A stretch of DNA of 51,875 nucleotides from Rikenellaceae bacterium UBA1749 (GTDB lineage: Bacteria > Bacteroidota > Bacteroidia > Bacteroidales > Rikenellaceae). Each line of letters starts with the position of its first letter. Position 1 is the stretch's first letter. The DNA lies in the NCBI GenBank assembly GCA_002315675.1, contig DCHP01000001.1, forward strand, positions 1-51,875, read 5' to 3'. Positions 7,209 through 16,414 of the stretch are shown in pieces. The translations under genes and the position numbers were made by a program. The notes under the pieces were generated by a model that searched no databases, was not told the DNA's origin, and saw only the letters and a program-made list of their open reading frames with translations.

Positions 7209-7886
7209 ATGATAGAACAAGTCTCATCCCTTGTAAGGGGTGAATTAAAGGAAAAAGATATCTTTCCTGCAATGGGTTATAGTGATTCCATTCCAGAGCA
7301 GAGTGTTGTGGATATGGTGCGTCAGGTGTGTGAGGATGCATATTCAATTTGCAGACTAAGGTTTATGTACGATATTTTTGACGCAGAGGTGTTATCCAAA
7401 CGGGATATAAAAATAGGAAATACTGTCTTTGCTCCAGGTGGAATTATCACCTCGTACCTCCCTGGAATGACATCAGCCTGCCTATTCGTAGCAACGGCAG
7501 GTACAGAGTACAATGAGTATATATATAAATTCAAAAAAAACGGAGATATCCTTACCGAGTTTGTTGCTGATTCTGTCGGGAGTGTCCTTGCTGAAATAGC
7601 AGTCTCCAGAATAATTCCGGAACTTGAAAAACAATTTCCAGATCTTCAGCATACATTACCTTATAGTCCTGGCTACTGCGCATGGAATGTGGCCCAGCAG
7701 AAGCTATTGTTCTCCATGTTTCCTGAGAATCCGTGTGGCATCCATCTGACAGACTCTTGCCTGATGTTTCCTGAAAAGTCTGTAAGTGGCTTCATGGCCA
7801 TAGGAAAGGAATTGATACCGCAACCATATAGATGCGAGATATGCAATAATCTAAAATGTTATAAAAATAGAAGCAAGAAAGCGTAA
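7209..7886 (+). CDS. Stand-alone MetH reactivation-domain-like protein
   Basis: The 225-residue protein resembles the C-terminal activation domain of cobalamin-dependent methionine synthase. It carries the SPGYCAWN segment (residues 153-160, compare RxSPGYxxW, which binds AdoMet) and LTDSCLMFPEKSVSGF. It ends with a cysteine cluster (Cys209, Cys212, Cys217) that is not part of the MetH domain and could hold a metal centre. Such proteins reductively remethylate oxidised cob(II)alamin. The corrinoid protein encoded 1.1 kb upstream is the obvious client, though methionine synthase elsewhere in the genome is also possible. It may start a new transcript, since a divergent gene intervenes. Confidence 0.8.
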   Translation: MIEQVSSLVRGELKEKDIFPAMGYSDSIPEQSVVDMVRQVCEDAYSICRLRFMYDIFDAEVLSKRDIKIGNTVFAPGGIITSYLPGMTSACLFVATAGTEYNEYIYKFKKNGDILTEFVADSVGSVLAEIAVSRIIPELEKQFPDLQHTLPYSPGYCAWNVAQQKLLFSMFPENPCGIHLTDSCLMFPEKSVSGFMAIGKELIPQPYRCEICNNLKCYKNRSKKA

Positions 7887-8086
7887 TCAAATTAAAATCA
7901 TTTTTCTATATAATGTCGTCTTCAGATAACCTTTTTAATACGATTTAATATCTCATCTTGTGCGAATCTGCATCTCATTCAACATATGGTGCAGTAATTA
8001 TCCGTGAAGTATATAGGAATGGCATAGAGCTTTTGTTGAGGTGTCGGAGCAATTACCTATTATTACCCCTTAACTAGGGTCTTAGT

Positions 8087-8118
8087 ATTGGCTTTTGCAA
8101 TAAAAATGGCTATATTTG
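8087..8118 (+). promoter_or_regulatory. Promoter of the frdCAB operon
   Basis: A TATATTTG -7 box lies at 8111-8118, with ATTG as a weak -33 box at 8087-8090, spaced 20 bp. The frdC start follows 46 bp downstream. The rest of the 278 bp gap before frdC shows no gene. Confidence 0.6.
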
Positions 8119-8164
8119 CCTACATAATTCAAAAATTTTAATAATTCAAATAACTAATAATTTT

Positions 8165-8842
8165 ATGAGCAATTTTTTCACAAACGTTATCGGTCGTAAG
8201 CTGGTAATGAGTCTTACAGGTCTGTTTCTTATCCTGTTTCTTCTCTTCCATGCTTCGATGAATCTCGTTGCAGTATTCTCTGAAGAAGGCTATAATGCTA
8301 TTTGTGAATTTTTAGGAGCAAACTGGTATGCATTGGCAGCAACAGTTGTACTAGCTGGCGGTTTCTTCTTTCACATCATTTATGCATTCTGGATTACTCT
8401 TCAGAATCTTGCTGCCAGAGGGAATCAGCGCTATGCAATGACTTCACGTCCAAAGGAAGTTAGCTGGGCATCAAAGAACATGTTGGTTCTTGGTATTATC
8501 GTAATTGGTTTTGCATGTCTTCATCTTTATCAGTTCTGGGCAAAGATGCAGCTTGTTGAAATCCTGGGACAGGAACCTGCTAATGGTGTAGAGATTATCA
8601 AATTGACATTTGGTTGTCCAATCTTTGCGGCATGCTATATTATTTGGCTTGTAGCATTGTGGTTCCATCTGACTCATGGCTTCTGGTCGGCATTCCATAC
8701 ACTTGGATGGAATAATCAGATCTGGATTTCTCGCCTTGAATGTATTGCAAAATGGTTTGCAACAATAGTGTGCGCAATGTTTATTATTGTCGTCATCGTA
8801 TTCTATATCAGAAGTACAGGTGGTTGCCCAATTTGTATGTAG
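8165..8842 (+). CDS. frdC: Fumarate reductase / succinate dehydrogenase cytochrome b subunit
   Basis: This is the membrane anchor that exchanges electrons between menaquinone and the FrdAB catalytic arm through haem b. The 225-residue protein has five hydrophobic segments, near residues 13-36, 55-78, 104-125, 150-170 and 190-213. His29, His70, His120, His168 and His171 lie in or next to them and are candidate haem ligands. This is the single-subunit, five-helix form used by Bacteroidota, as opposed to the FrdC+FrdD pair of E. coli. frdA begins 34 bp downstream. Confidence 0.92.
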   Translation: MSNFFTNVIGRKLVMSLTGLFLILFLLFHASMNLVAVFSEEGYNAICEFLGANWYALAATVVLAGGFFFHIIYAFWITLQNLAARGNQRYAMTSRPKEVSWASKNMLVLGIIVIGFACLHLYQFWAKMQLVEILGQEPANGVEIIKLTFGCPIFAACYIIWLVALWFHLTHGFWSAFHTLGWNNQIWISRLECIAKWFATIVCAMFIIVVIVFYIRSTGGCPICM

Positions 8843-8876
8843 TTTATATTAAGTGGAATATTAATATTTGAAATAT

Positions 8877-10820
8877 ATGAATTCATTTGATTCTAAAGCT
8901 CCAGCTGGCGATCTTGCTCAAAAATGGAGTAAACATAAAGCTGCTATCAAAGTAGTAAGCCCTGCCAACAAGAGAAAACTTGATATTATTGTTGTTGGTA
9001 CAGGTCTAGGTGGTGCATCTGCTGCTGCTTCTCTGGCAGAACTTGGATATAATGTGAAGGTATTCTGCATTCAGGATTCACCTCGTCGTGCTCACTCAAT
9101 TGCTGCTCAGGGTGGTATTAATGCTGCCAAGAACTATCAGAATGACAATGACTCTGTTTATCGTCTATTCTATGATACAATTAAAGGTGGAGACTATCGT
9201 GCTCGCGAAGCAAACGTATATCGTTTGGCAGAAGTATCCAATCTTATCATTGACCAATGTGTAGCTCAGGGTGTTCCTTTTGCTCGTGAATATGGTGGAT
9301 TACTTGATAACCGTTCTTTCGGTGGTGCTCAGGTAAGCCGTACATTCTATGCCCGCGGTCAAACGGGTCAGCAGCTTCTTCTTGGTGCATATGCAGCCTT
9401 GAACCGTAATATTGGTCTTGGAAGAGTTAAGAGTTATCCTCGTCACGAAATGCTTGATGTAGTTCTTATTGATGGCGAAGCTCGTGGTATTATTGCACGT
9501 AATCTTGTTACTGGTGAAATAGAACGTCATGGTGCCCATGCAGTTGTTATTGCTTCTGGTGGTTACGGTAATGTTTTCTTCCTTTCAACAAATGCTATGA
9601 ACTCAAATGGTTCTGCCGCTTGGCAGTGCTACAAGAAAGGTGCTTTCTTTGCTAATCCTTGTTATACACAGATTCACCCAACTTGTATTCCTAAACATGG
9701 TGACCAGCAATCTAAATTGACTTTGATGTCAGAATCTCTTAGAAATGATGGTCGTATTTGGGTTCCAAAGAAACTTGAAGATGTTAAGAAACTTAGAGCA
9801 AAACAGATAAAGCCATCTGATATCGCAGAAGAAGATCGTGATTACTATCTTGAACGTCGTTATCCGGCATTTGGGAACCTGGTTCCACGTGATGTTGCAT
9901 CACGTGCAGCTAAGGAACGTTGCGATGCAGGTTTTGGCGTAAATGAAACTGGACTTGCTGTTTTCCTTGATTTCAAATCAGCAATTGAACGTCTTGGTAA
10001 GGATGTTATCAAGGCACGTTATGGTAACTTGTTCCAGATGTATGAAAAAATTACTGATACAAACCCATATGAACAACCAATGCAGATTTTCCCTGCTGTT
10101 CACTATACAATGGGCGGTATCTGGGTTGACTATAATCTGATGACAACAATCCCTGGTCTATATGCTATTGGTGAAGCCAACTTCTCGGATCATGGCGCTA
10201 ATCGTCTTGGTGCATCCGCTTTGATGCAGGGTCTTGCTGATGGCTATTTCGTTCTTCCATATACTATTGGAGATTACCTAAGTCGTCATATTCAGGATAA
10301 GAAGGTTGACGTATCAAATCCTGCATTTGATGAGGCAGAAAAGGCAGTTATCGATAAGATTAATAAGATATTCTCTATAAAAGGAAAACAGACAGTTGAT
10401 GATCTTCATAAGAAACTTGGTAACATTATGTGGGAATACGTTGGTATGGCACGTGATGAGGCAGGTCTAAAGAAAGCAATAGAGGAAATCAAGGAGCTTC
10501 GTGCTGAATTCTGGAAGGATGTTTATGTTCCTGGAAAAGAAGGAGATTTCAACCCAGAAATAGAAAAGGCTGTACGTCTTGCAGACTTCCTAGAAATAGG
10601 TGAACTTATGGCTAGGGATGCTTTGAATCGTAACGAATCTTGTGGTGGTCACTTCCGTGTTGAATATCAGACAGAAGAAGGCGAAGCAAAACGTGATGAT
10701 GAAAACTACAATTATGTAGCAGCTTGGCAGTACAATGGTTCGGATGCTGAACCTACTCTTCATAAGGAGATGCTTAACTTTGAATATATCAAAGTGGCAC
10801 AACGTAACTATAAAGACTAA
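8877..10820 (+). CDS. frdA: Fumarate reductase / succinate dehydrogenase flavoprotein subunit
   Basis: This catalytic FAD subunit interconverts fumarate and succinate, usually reducing fumarate in anaerobic Bacteroidales. I chose ATG 8877 (647 residues) over the upstream TTG at 8868. Seen: the dinucleotide fold GTGLGGASAAASLAELG; RAHSIAAQGGINAA with the His that binds FAD covalently; the substrate-site segments HPTCIP and PRDVASRAAKERC; and the late HGANRLGASALMQGLADG block. Length matches Bacteroides FrdA. It lies between frdC and frdB, and supports the succinate-producing branch of fermentation. Confidence 0.96.
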   Translation: MNSFDSKAPAGDLAQKWSKHKAAIKVVSPANKRKLDIIVVGTGLGGASAAASLAELGYNVKVFCIQDSPRRAHSIAAQGGINAAKNYQNDNDSVYRLFYDTIKGGDYRAREANVYRLAEVSNLIIDQCVAQGVPFAREYGGLLDNRSFGGAQVSRTFYARGQTGQQLLLGAYAALNRNIGLGRVKSYPRHEMLDVVLIDGEARGIIARNLVTGEIERHGAHAVVIASGGYGNVFFLSTNAMNSNGSAAWQCYKKGAFFANPCYTQIHPTCIPKHGDQQSKLTLMSESLRNDGRIWVPKKLEDVKKLRAKQIKPSDIAEEDRDYYLERRYPAFGNLVPRDVASRAAKERCDAGFGVNETGLAVFLDFKSAIERLGKDVIKARYGNLFQMYEKITDTNPYEQPMQIFPAVHYTMGGIWVDYNLMTTIPGLYAIGEANFSDHGANRLGASALMQGLADGYFVLPYTIGDYLSRHIQDKKVDVSNPAFDEAEKAVIDKINKIFSIKGKQTVDDLHKKLGNIMWEYVGMARDEAGLKKAIEEIKELRAEFWKDVYVPGKEGDFNPEIEKAVRLADFLEIGELMARDALNRNESCGGHFRVEYQTEEGEAKRDDENYNYVAAWQYNGSDAEPTLHKEMLNFEYIKVAQRNYKD

Positions 10821-10841
10821 TTTATCTAAATTATTAAAAAG

Positions 10842-11585
10842 ATGAAATTAACATTAAAGATATGGCGTCAGGCATCTCCAAAGGCAAAAGGAGAGTTCAA
10901 GACATATCAGGTCGACGGAATTTCTCCTGATACCTCTTTTCTTGAAATGCTTGATATATTGAATAATGATCTTATTCATAAAGGTGAGGAACCAGTAGCA
11001 TTTGACCATGACTGTCGTGAAGGTATTTGTGGTATGTGCTCACTATACATCGATGGACATGCACACGGACCTGACACTGAAATTACAACATGTCAGCTTC
11101 ATATGCGTAAATTCAAAGATGGTGATACAATAACTATTGAACCATGGCGTTCACGTGCATTCCCTGTAATTAAGGACCTTGTTGTGAATCGTTCAGCATA
11201 TGACCAGATTCTTCAGGCAGGAGGATTTATCTCTGTTAATACGGGTGGTGTGCCTGATGCCAATGCTATTCCAATTCCTAAGAAGAATGCTGATGAATCA
11301 ATGGATGCTGCAGCATGTATTGGTTGTGGTGCATGTGTCGCTACATGTAAGAATGGTTCTGCAATGTTGTTTGTAGCTGCCAGAGTAAGTTCCCTGGCCC
11401 TTCTTCCTCAAGGTAAGGTTGAAGGTGCTCGTCGTGCAAAAGCTATGGTTTCGAAAATGGAAGAACTTGGTTTTGGTGGTTGTACAAACACCCGTGCTTG
11501 CGAGGCTGAATGTCCAAAAGGTATATCAGTGGCTCATATTGCGCGTCTTAACCGTGAATTCCTTTCAGCGAAATTAAAGGACTAA
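10842..11585 (+). CDS. frdB: Fumarate reductase / succinate dehydrogenase iron-sulfur subunit
   Basis: FrdB relays electrons between the haem anchor and the flavoprotein. The 247-residue protein has the [2Fe-2S] site Cys58, Cys63, Cys66, Cys84 (DCREGICGMC ... TTC). The first ferredoxin motif is CIGCGACVATC (Cys159, 162, 165, 169). The remaining cluster cysteines are Cys214, Cys220 and Cys224 (GGCTNTRACEAECPKG). It lies 21 bp after frdA and is followed by a terminator, so it is the last gene of the operon. Confidence 0.96.
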   Translation: MKLTLKIWRQASPKAKGEFKTYQVDGISPDTSFLEMLDILNNDLIHKGEEPVAFDHDCREGICGMCSLYIDGHAHGPDTEITTCQLHMRKFKDGDTITIEPWRSRAFPVIKDLVVNRSAYDQILQAGGFISVNTGGVPDANAIPIPKKNADESMDAAACIGCGACVATCKNGSAMLFVAARVSSLALLPQGKVEGARRAKAMVSKMEELGFGGCTNTRACEAECPKGISVAHIARLNREFLSAKLKD

Positions 11586-11606
11586 TCTTATATCTGATAT
11601 CCAAAG

Positions 11607-11652
11607 AAGACTGGTCAGGACAATCCCGGCCAGTCTTTTTATTTTTTTTTAC
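11607..11652 (+). terminator. Rho-independent terminator of frdCAB
   Basis: A 10 bp stem (11607-11616 with 11628-11637, one G-T pair) with an 11-base loop is followed by a long T tract. It closes the frd operon. Confidence 0.9.
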
Positions 11653-11706
11653 TTTTTTTATGATTAACTTCAAGTACTGAAAACAATTTTGATAATTTCT
11701 AAAACC

Positions 11707-12930
11707 ATGAATTCAAGATTTAAAATACTTGTTATTGCTTTTGTGTGCATTTTCTTCTGTGGGTGCAGTAGCAGGCCATCCATCTACAAAGTTGGAACTT
11801 ACGGGTATGATTTTGCATTTTTCAACAAGAACCACATTAAAACTGTGGAACTTAGTTCTTCTGATGATCTGTCCAAAGTTCTTGTTATTCCTCAATGGCA
11901 GGGGCGTGTCATGACTTCTACGACCGGTGGGAATGAAGGTAATAGCTACGGATGGATTAACCATAATTATATAGAGTCTGGTGCAGTCAGCAAATCATTC
12001 AATCCTTATGGTGGTGAAGAAAGATTCTGGATAGGTCCGGAAGGTGGACCTTTTTCCTGGTATTTCAAAAAGAATGCCGAACAGATTTATGATAACTGGA
12101 CTGTGCCAACAGTTCTGGATACTGATCCATTCGACATTGAATCTCAATCAGGTACGGAATTGGTTCTCACCAAGCATACTATATTGACAAATGCCTCAGA
12201 TATAACTTTCAATATAGGTATCAAACGTTCAATTTCCCTTCTTGAAAAAGATCAGGTTTCTGAATTGTTGTCTATAAATATCCCTGATAATGTAAAGGTT
12301 CTTGGGTATTGTACGGAAAATACAATAGAAAATGAAGGGAAAAACGACTGGTCCAAGGAAACAGGATTGCCAAGTATCTGGCTTCTTGGTATGCTTGCTT
12401 CTACAAAAACTACGACTGTATTTATTCCATATAACAAGGATGCTTCAGGAAAGATAGTTAATGATGAATATTTCGGCAAGGTGCCATCTGACAGATTGGT
12501 AGTTGATGATGGAATAATCTATTTCAAAATAGACGGTGAATTTAGATCTAAAATTGGACTGCCTAAGGAAAGTGCAAAGGATATTGTAGGAAGTTACGAC
12601 AGTGAAAAGAAGATTCTTAATATTTTGAAATTTACTTCTCCCGAAGGAGAAGTCGATTATGTGAACAGTCAGTGGGGAGCACAGGATGATCCATATTCTG
12701 GTGATGTAATCAATTCATACAATGACGGGCCTACTGATAATGGAACCATTATGGGACCTTTCTATGAGATTGAGACTTCATCTCCGGCAGCAGTATTGAA
12801 AGTCGGAGAGAGTATGACTCATACTCAGTATACTATACATATTGAGGGAAGTGAGGAGGAGCTGGCGATAATTATCAAGACCGTTTTTGGAGTGGAGATA
12901 AATCAAATAGCAAACAGGTTTATCAAGTAA
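11707..12930 (+). CDS. Uncharacterised Bacteroidota lipoprotein (DUF6786-like)
   Basis: The 407-residue product from ATG 11707 begins with a short hydrophobic signal and a lipobox (FFCGC, lipid Cys20), so it should be lipid-anchored. A TTG 18 bp upstream is a poorer start. The rest is beta-rich with many aromatic residues: VIPQWQGRVMTST, SYGWINHNYI, NPYGGEERFWIGPEGGPFSWYF, and NDGPTDNGTIMGPFYEIETSSPA. The glycine-tryptophan pattern recalls galactose-mutarotase-like folds, and I associate it with the family annotated DUF6786; both are recollections, not search results. Function unknown. It is monocistronic, ending at a terminator facing a FadL-type gene. Confidence 0.75.
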   Translation: MNSRFKILVIAFVCIFFCGCSSRPSIYKVGTYGYDFAFFNKNHIKTVELSSSDDLSKVLVIPQWQGRVMTSTTGGNEGNSYGWINHNYIESGAVSKSFNPYGGEERFWIGPEGGPFSWYFKKNAEQIYDNWTVPTVLDTDPFDIESQSGTELVLTKHTILTNASDITFNIGIKRSISLLEKDQVSELLSINIPDNVKVLGYCTENTIENEGKNDWSKETGLPSIWLLGMLASTKTTTVFIPYNKDASGKIVNDEYFGKVPSDRLVVDDGIIYFKIDGEFRSKIGLPKESAKDIVGSYDSEKKILNILKFTSPEGEVDYVNSQWGAQDDPYSGDVINSYNDGPTDNGTIMGPFYEIETSSPAAVLKVGESMTHTQYTIHIEGSEEELAIIIKTVFGVEINQIANRFIK

Positions 12931-12963
12931 CTCTCCATCCAATACTACGAAATAATAATATAA

Positions 12964-13004
12964 TACCCGTTGTACAATAATATTTCATTATTGTACAACG
13001 GGTA
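12964..13004. terminator. Strong terminator hairpin between convergent genes
   Basis: A perfect 18 bp stem (12964-12981 with 12987-13004) has a 5-base ATTTC loop and is followed by ATCTTTT. It separates the lipoprotein gene from the convergent FadL-type gene and could stop transcription from both sides. Confidence 0.85.
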
Positions 13005-13057
13005 ATCTTTTGATGTTACCTCAAAATCGGTATTATTTTAATCCATCAATGGTGACA

Positions 13058-14434
13058 TCAGAATTTGAAAATTGCACCTACACCATATGAAATACTACTT
13101 CTTTTGTAGACATTTGTCTTGTTTGTAGAAGGGTAAGTTGCTTTTTTGGAATCATAGAATGATAGAAAACATCCTGCTTCCAATGTGACAAGTTTACTTA
13201 CTTTGACTCCGCCACCGAAGCCTACAGATGTTGAGTTAAGGTAGAAATTGTCTTCATCATACTCTTCCAGGTTAAGATTGAAGACACTTCTCTGTAAACC
13301 GCAACTTAGCAGTACTTTTTTACTGACATCAACCTCTACACCTGCAAGATATTCATTTGATGCGCCCAGAACTTCATCAGAAAAACAATTATGGGCCTGT
13401 TTGTCAAAATAATGATGCCATTCTCCGGATAATCTCACCTTTCCGAAATCGTATCCAACTGCAGCAGTCAGCATTGCAGGTATATCACTTTCTTCTGTTC
13501 CTCCGTCTGGAAACATGCCTTCTCCGTCGATGACGATGTCAGATGTTGTACTATTCTTTAATGTAAGTGGAGACTTGAATTCATATTTTACATTAGCAGT
13601 CCATCCCTTCATGTTGAAACATACCGCAACAATAGGACTGATTGATATTCCGGTCTGTTTTGCATCCAGTTTTTTATCAGAAACTCTTTCTGCCAAGTCT
13701 GATCTCCCCATTTTAGTAAAGAATTCCTGAGCATTTACCATCCCACCAGTTGGATTCAGTATCGGATGTTGTGGATTTATCATGACGTTGGATAATTCGC
13801 CATTATATTTGGCATAAGCGTAATTAATATTAGCCTGTAGGGATACGGATAGGCATGGGATAATTTTATAGGCTGCACCCAGTGTTCCCGTTGCTCTTAT
13901 GGATGTAGCATTGAGATTCATGTCAAGTCCATACATATTTGTTGGAAGCCCGCTGCTTGTCAGCATTGACGGTAAGACACTTACGATTGTTTCAAATGAT
14001 CCTAGGCCTTTTGCGTAGTCGACACCTCCACCACCACCGCCTACTTCCAGTGATGCCATAACCGCCCATTTGTCTTTTTTCCATACTGCATGTAAATTAG
14101 GAACAAATGGAGCGAAAGTATATCCAGTATATTCTTTTGTGCTAATACCAAGGTTGTTGATGTTCTGTGCAAATGGAGCGAATGTTGACTCTGTAGTCCT
14201 GGTCTGGTAAACTTGTTGAGCACTGAAATCAAGATGCCATCCGTCTTCCATGAATACTACACCTGCAGGATTGAAAAATACTGCATCAGGAGAATAACTT
14301 GTACCTCTTGCAACCAATCTAAGATAGGCGGCACTTCTGTTCGTATTCGTTTGTAAACCACCGCCATATGCCGAAACAGGTATGGCAATAATTGTTAGTG
14401 CTGTGAATAATTGACTTAAAATTGCTTTTTTCAT
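13058..14434 (-). CDS. OmpP1/FadL-family outer membrane transport protein
   Basis: The 458-residue protein has a signal peptide (cleavage probably near SAYGGG). It continues with the FadL signature GLQTNTNRSAAYLRLVARGTSY and DAVFFNPAG, the plug-domain NPA motif. Alternating beta segments and a terminal aromatic residue (GAIFKF) mark a 14-strand outer membrane barrel. FadL proteins pass hydrophobic substrates such as long-chain fatty acids. The next annotated gene upstream on the same strand encodes an acyl-CoA synthetase, making a plausible uptake and activation pair. Substrate specificity is inferred only. A GGGGGG stretch lies near residue 130. Confidence 0.88.
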   Translation of the reverse strand: MKKAILSQLFTALTIIAIPVSAYGGGLQTNTNRSAAYLRLVARGTSYSPDAVFFNPAGVVFMEDGWHLDFSAQQVYQTRTTESTFAPFAQNINNLGISTKEYTGYTFAPFVPNLHAVWKKDKWAVMASLEVGGGGGGVDYAKGLGSFETIVSVLPSMLTSSGLPTNMYGLDMNLNATSIRATGTLGAAYKIIPCLSVSLQANINYAYAKYNGELSNVMINPQHPILNPTGGMVNAQEFFTKMGRSDLAERVSDKKLDAKQTGISISPIVAVCFNMKGWTANVKYEFKSPLTLKNSTTSDIVIDGEGMFPDGGTEESDIPAMLTAAVGYDFGKVRLSGEWHHYFDKQAHNCFSDEVLGASNEYLAGVEVDVSKKVLLSCGLQRSVFNLNLEEYDEDNFYLNSTSVGFGGGVKVSKLVTLEAGCFLSFYDSKKATYPSTNKTNVYKRSSISYGVGAIFKF

Positions 14435-14474
14435 ATTTAGTTGTTTTTTAATAATTTACTTTTGAATTCTAAAT

Positions 14475-14561
14475 ACACTTGAAATATTTCCCAAATTGAG
14501 CCCCCCCATTACTGAGGCCTGTGTTAGTGGTTAATACAAAAAAGCATACTTTTTCAAGTTG
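14475..14561 (+). repeat. Inverted-end dispersed repeat, copy A
   Basis: This is one of four copies of an intergenic element with ends reading ACTTGAAA inward on both sides and a central GAGGCCTGT. Copy A is the shortest (about 87 bp). It has the left end ACACTTGAAATATT, CCCAAATTGAG, ACTGAGGCCTGTG, and the right end ACTTTTTCAAGTTG. It lies between the FadL-type gene and the acyl-CoA synthetase gene. Limits were set by eye against copies B, C and D. Confidence 0.7.
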
Positions 14562-14616
14562 ATTAAATTTTCCGAAAAGTATATATCGAAATTGTATGGT
14601 TGTTTTTCATTTGTTT

Positions 14617-16236
14617 CTACGAATACATGAATCTTTTGATAGAATGTTTAGGAGTATGCTGGAATTCTTCAAGTATTTCCACTTTGGAAATCTGGCTGTA
14701 ATTTGGAAGTATCTTATTGATTTCAGCTTTTATCTGTTCCTTTATGGCGTCAATATTATTATAAATCTTATATTGTTCCTTAAGAGCGATCAATGCTACA
14801 AGAATCTGTCTGTTTCTTTGTACAACAATTGACTCAGATACCCATCTAAGATTATTCAGTTTATCTTCTATTTCTTCTGGGTATATATTCTGCCCGTTTG
14901 AAGTAAGGATCATACATTTGCTTCGTCCTTTAATGATAATATTTCCAGAGTAGTCAATTACTCCAAGGTCTCCTGTATGCAACCATCCATCATTAGTAAA
15001 CAAGGCCTTTGTCGCTTCTTCGTTCTTATAATAGCCGATTGTTACATTTTTTCCTTTGGCCTGAATTTCGCCGGGAATGTTTATTGAATCGTAAGAATCT
15101 ATACGGATATCCATATCGGTTACGGCCTTACCGCAGGAACCGCTTCTGAATTCTCTCCAGTCTTCATATCCAAGTAGTGGAGCACACTCTGTCATCCCGT
15201 ATCCGACCGTATATGGTAGCCTTATACGTCTCATTACCTCCTCAACCTGTTTCGATATTGCAGCTCCGCCTGCAACAATTGTTCTGATATTCCCTCCAAG
15301 TGCTGATAGGAGTTTCTTCCTGATAGAATTGTAAATTTTCCTTCTTATAAGTGGAATGTAGGTCAGTATTCTGATATCTGGCCTGTTCAGCTTCGGAATT
15401 ATATTTGCTTTGAATATTTTTTCGAGTACAAGGGGGACTGTAATCAGAATGTATGGCTTAACTTCCTGTAGAGCGTTCAGCAGAATCTTTGGACTTGGAG
15501 TTTTGCCCAGAAATACAACCTCTGCTCCTCCGCACATAGGATAAAGGAACTCGAAAGCAAGACTATACATATGCGCTAATGGTAACATAGAGACAATTCT
15601 ATCTCCATGTCTGACAGGAATTCTATTAAGTCCGAAATTGATATTGGAGGAAATATTGCCGGCAGTCAACATAACACCTTTGGGATTCCCAGTGGTTCCT
15701 GATGTATAATTTATTGCTACCAGTTCATCTTCATTGCTGAATTCATCAAGGTCGTTATGTGTATCGTAAGAAATATTGATGTCCTGAATGTTTTCTAATG
15801 ATATGTCAGAGCTTGATTCGTCTTTGAATTCTTTCAGGATTTTAAAATTTTCAATATTTATGATTGCCCGTAATTTTCTATTTTTCTGTGAATCTATTTC
15901 TTCGGCAATTTTTGGTTCTGTAAAAATAATTACACTGTCTGAGTGAATAGTCAGATTCTCAATGTCCTTGCATGTAAAATCATATAGCAGTGGAACAGCT
16001 ACTGCATGATATGAGATTGTTGAAAGAAAGGAAATAGCCCATTCGGCTGAATTTCTACCGCATATTGCTATGTGGTCACCACGTTTAATGCCTAACTTTT
16101 TGAATTCTTCATTTAATTCCTTTACCTTATTGCAAACATACCTGTAACAATAACTTTTTCCATTGTAGTTTGAAAGAGCAGATGAATCAGGATACTTACT
16201 TGCAATTTCCCTGAATAACTTAATAAAATGTCTCAT
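14617..16236 (-). CDS. Long-chain fatty acid-CoA ligase (AMP-binding family)
   Basis: The enzyme adenylates an acyl substrate and transfers it to CoA. I chose the ATG at 16236 (539 residues, MRHFIKLFREIASKYPDSSAL), because the longer reading from 16308 covers a probable promoter and adds residues unlike the family. Motifs: the P-loop YTSGTTGNPKGV (about residues 177-188), GYGMTECAPLLG, the GEIQAKGKNV hinge region, and GWLHTGDLG. The SKCMILTSNGQNIYPEEIE segment is typical of FadD-like ligases. It may act on fatty acids taken up through the neighbouring FadL-type porin. Confidence 0.88.
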   Translation of the reverse strand: MRHFIKLFREIASKYPDSSALSNYNGKSYCYRYVCNKVKELNEEFKKLGIKRGDHIAICGRNSAEWAISFLSTISYHAVAVPLLYDFTCKDIENLTIHSDSVIIFTEPKIAEEIDSQKNRKLRAIINIENFKILKEFKDESSSDISLENIQDINISYDTHNDLDEFSNEDELVAINYTSGTTGNPKGVMLTAGNISSNINFGLNRIPVRHGDRIVSMLPLAHMYSLAFEFLYPMCGGAEVVFLGKTPSPKILLNALQEVKPYILITVPLVLEKIFKANIIPKLNRPDIRILTYIPLIRRKIYNSIRKKLLSALGGNIRTIVAGGAAISKQVEEVMRRIRLPYTVGYGMTECAPLLGYEDWREFRSGSCGKAVTDMDIRIDSYDSINIPGEIQAKGKNVTIGYYKNEEATKALFTNDGWLHTGDLGVIDYSGNIIIKGRSKCMILTSNGQNIYPEEIEDKLNNLRWVSESIVVQRNRQILVALIALKEQYKIYNNIDAIKEQIKAEINKILPNYSQISKVEILEEFQHTPKHSIKRFMYS

Positions 16237-16305
16237 TTCCCTAAAATTTAAACGTATTATATCCTTTTTTTGATATTGCAAATTTCTGTTCGAAGTCACA
16301 TATAT

Positions 16306-16313
16306 CAAAATTA
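16306..16313 (-). promoter_or_regulatory. Possible -7 box for the acyl-CoA ligase gene
   Basis: On the minus strand this reads TAATTTTG, matching TAnnTTTG, 70 bp ahead of the chosen start. No good -33 box is visible, so the call is tentative. Its position supports the shorter reading of the ligase. Confidence 0.35.
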
Positions 16314-16414
16314 AAGGGATATACTCCTTATAGGGAAAAGGGTTAAATATCTAAATAAAGGGATGAATTATGAAATATCGGGGTGATCTCCCCAGCATTT
16401 GGGATAATCTGCTG

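Noticed and set aside
14617..16308. Longer start of the acyl-CoA ligase at 16308
   Set aside because: The extra 24 residues do not resemble the family and cover a probable -7 box; ATG 16236 gives a normal N-terminus.
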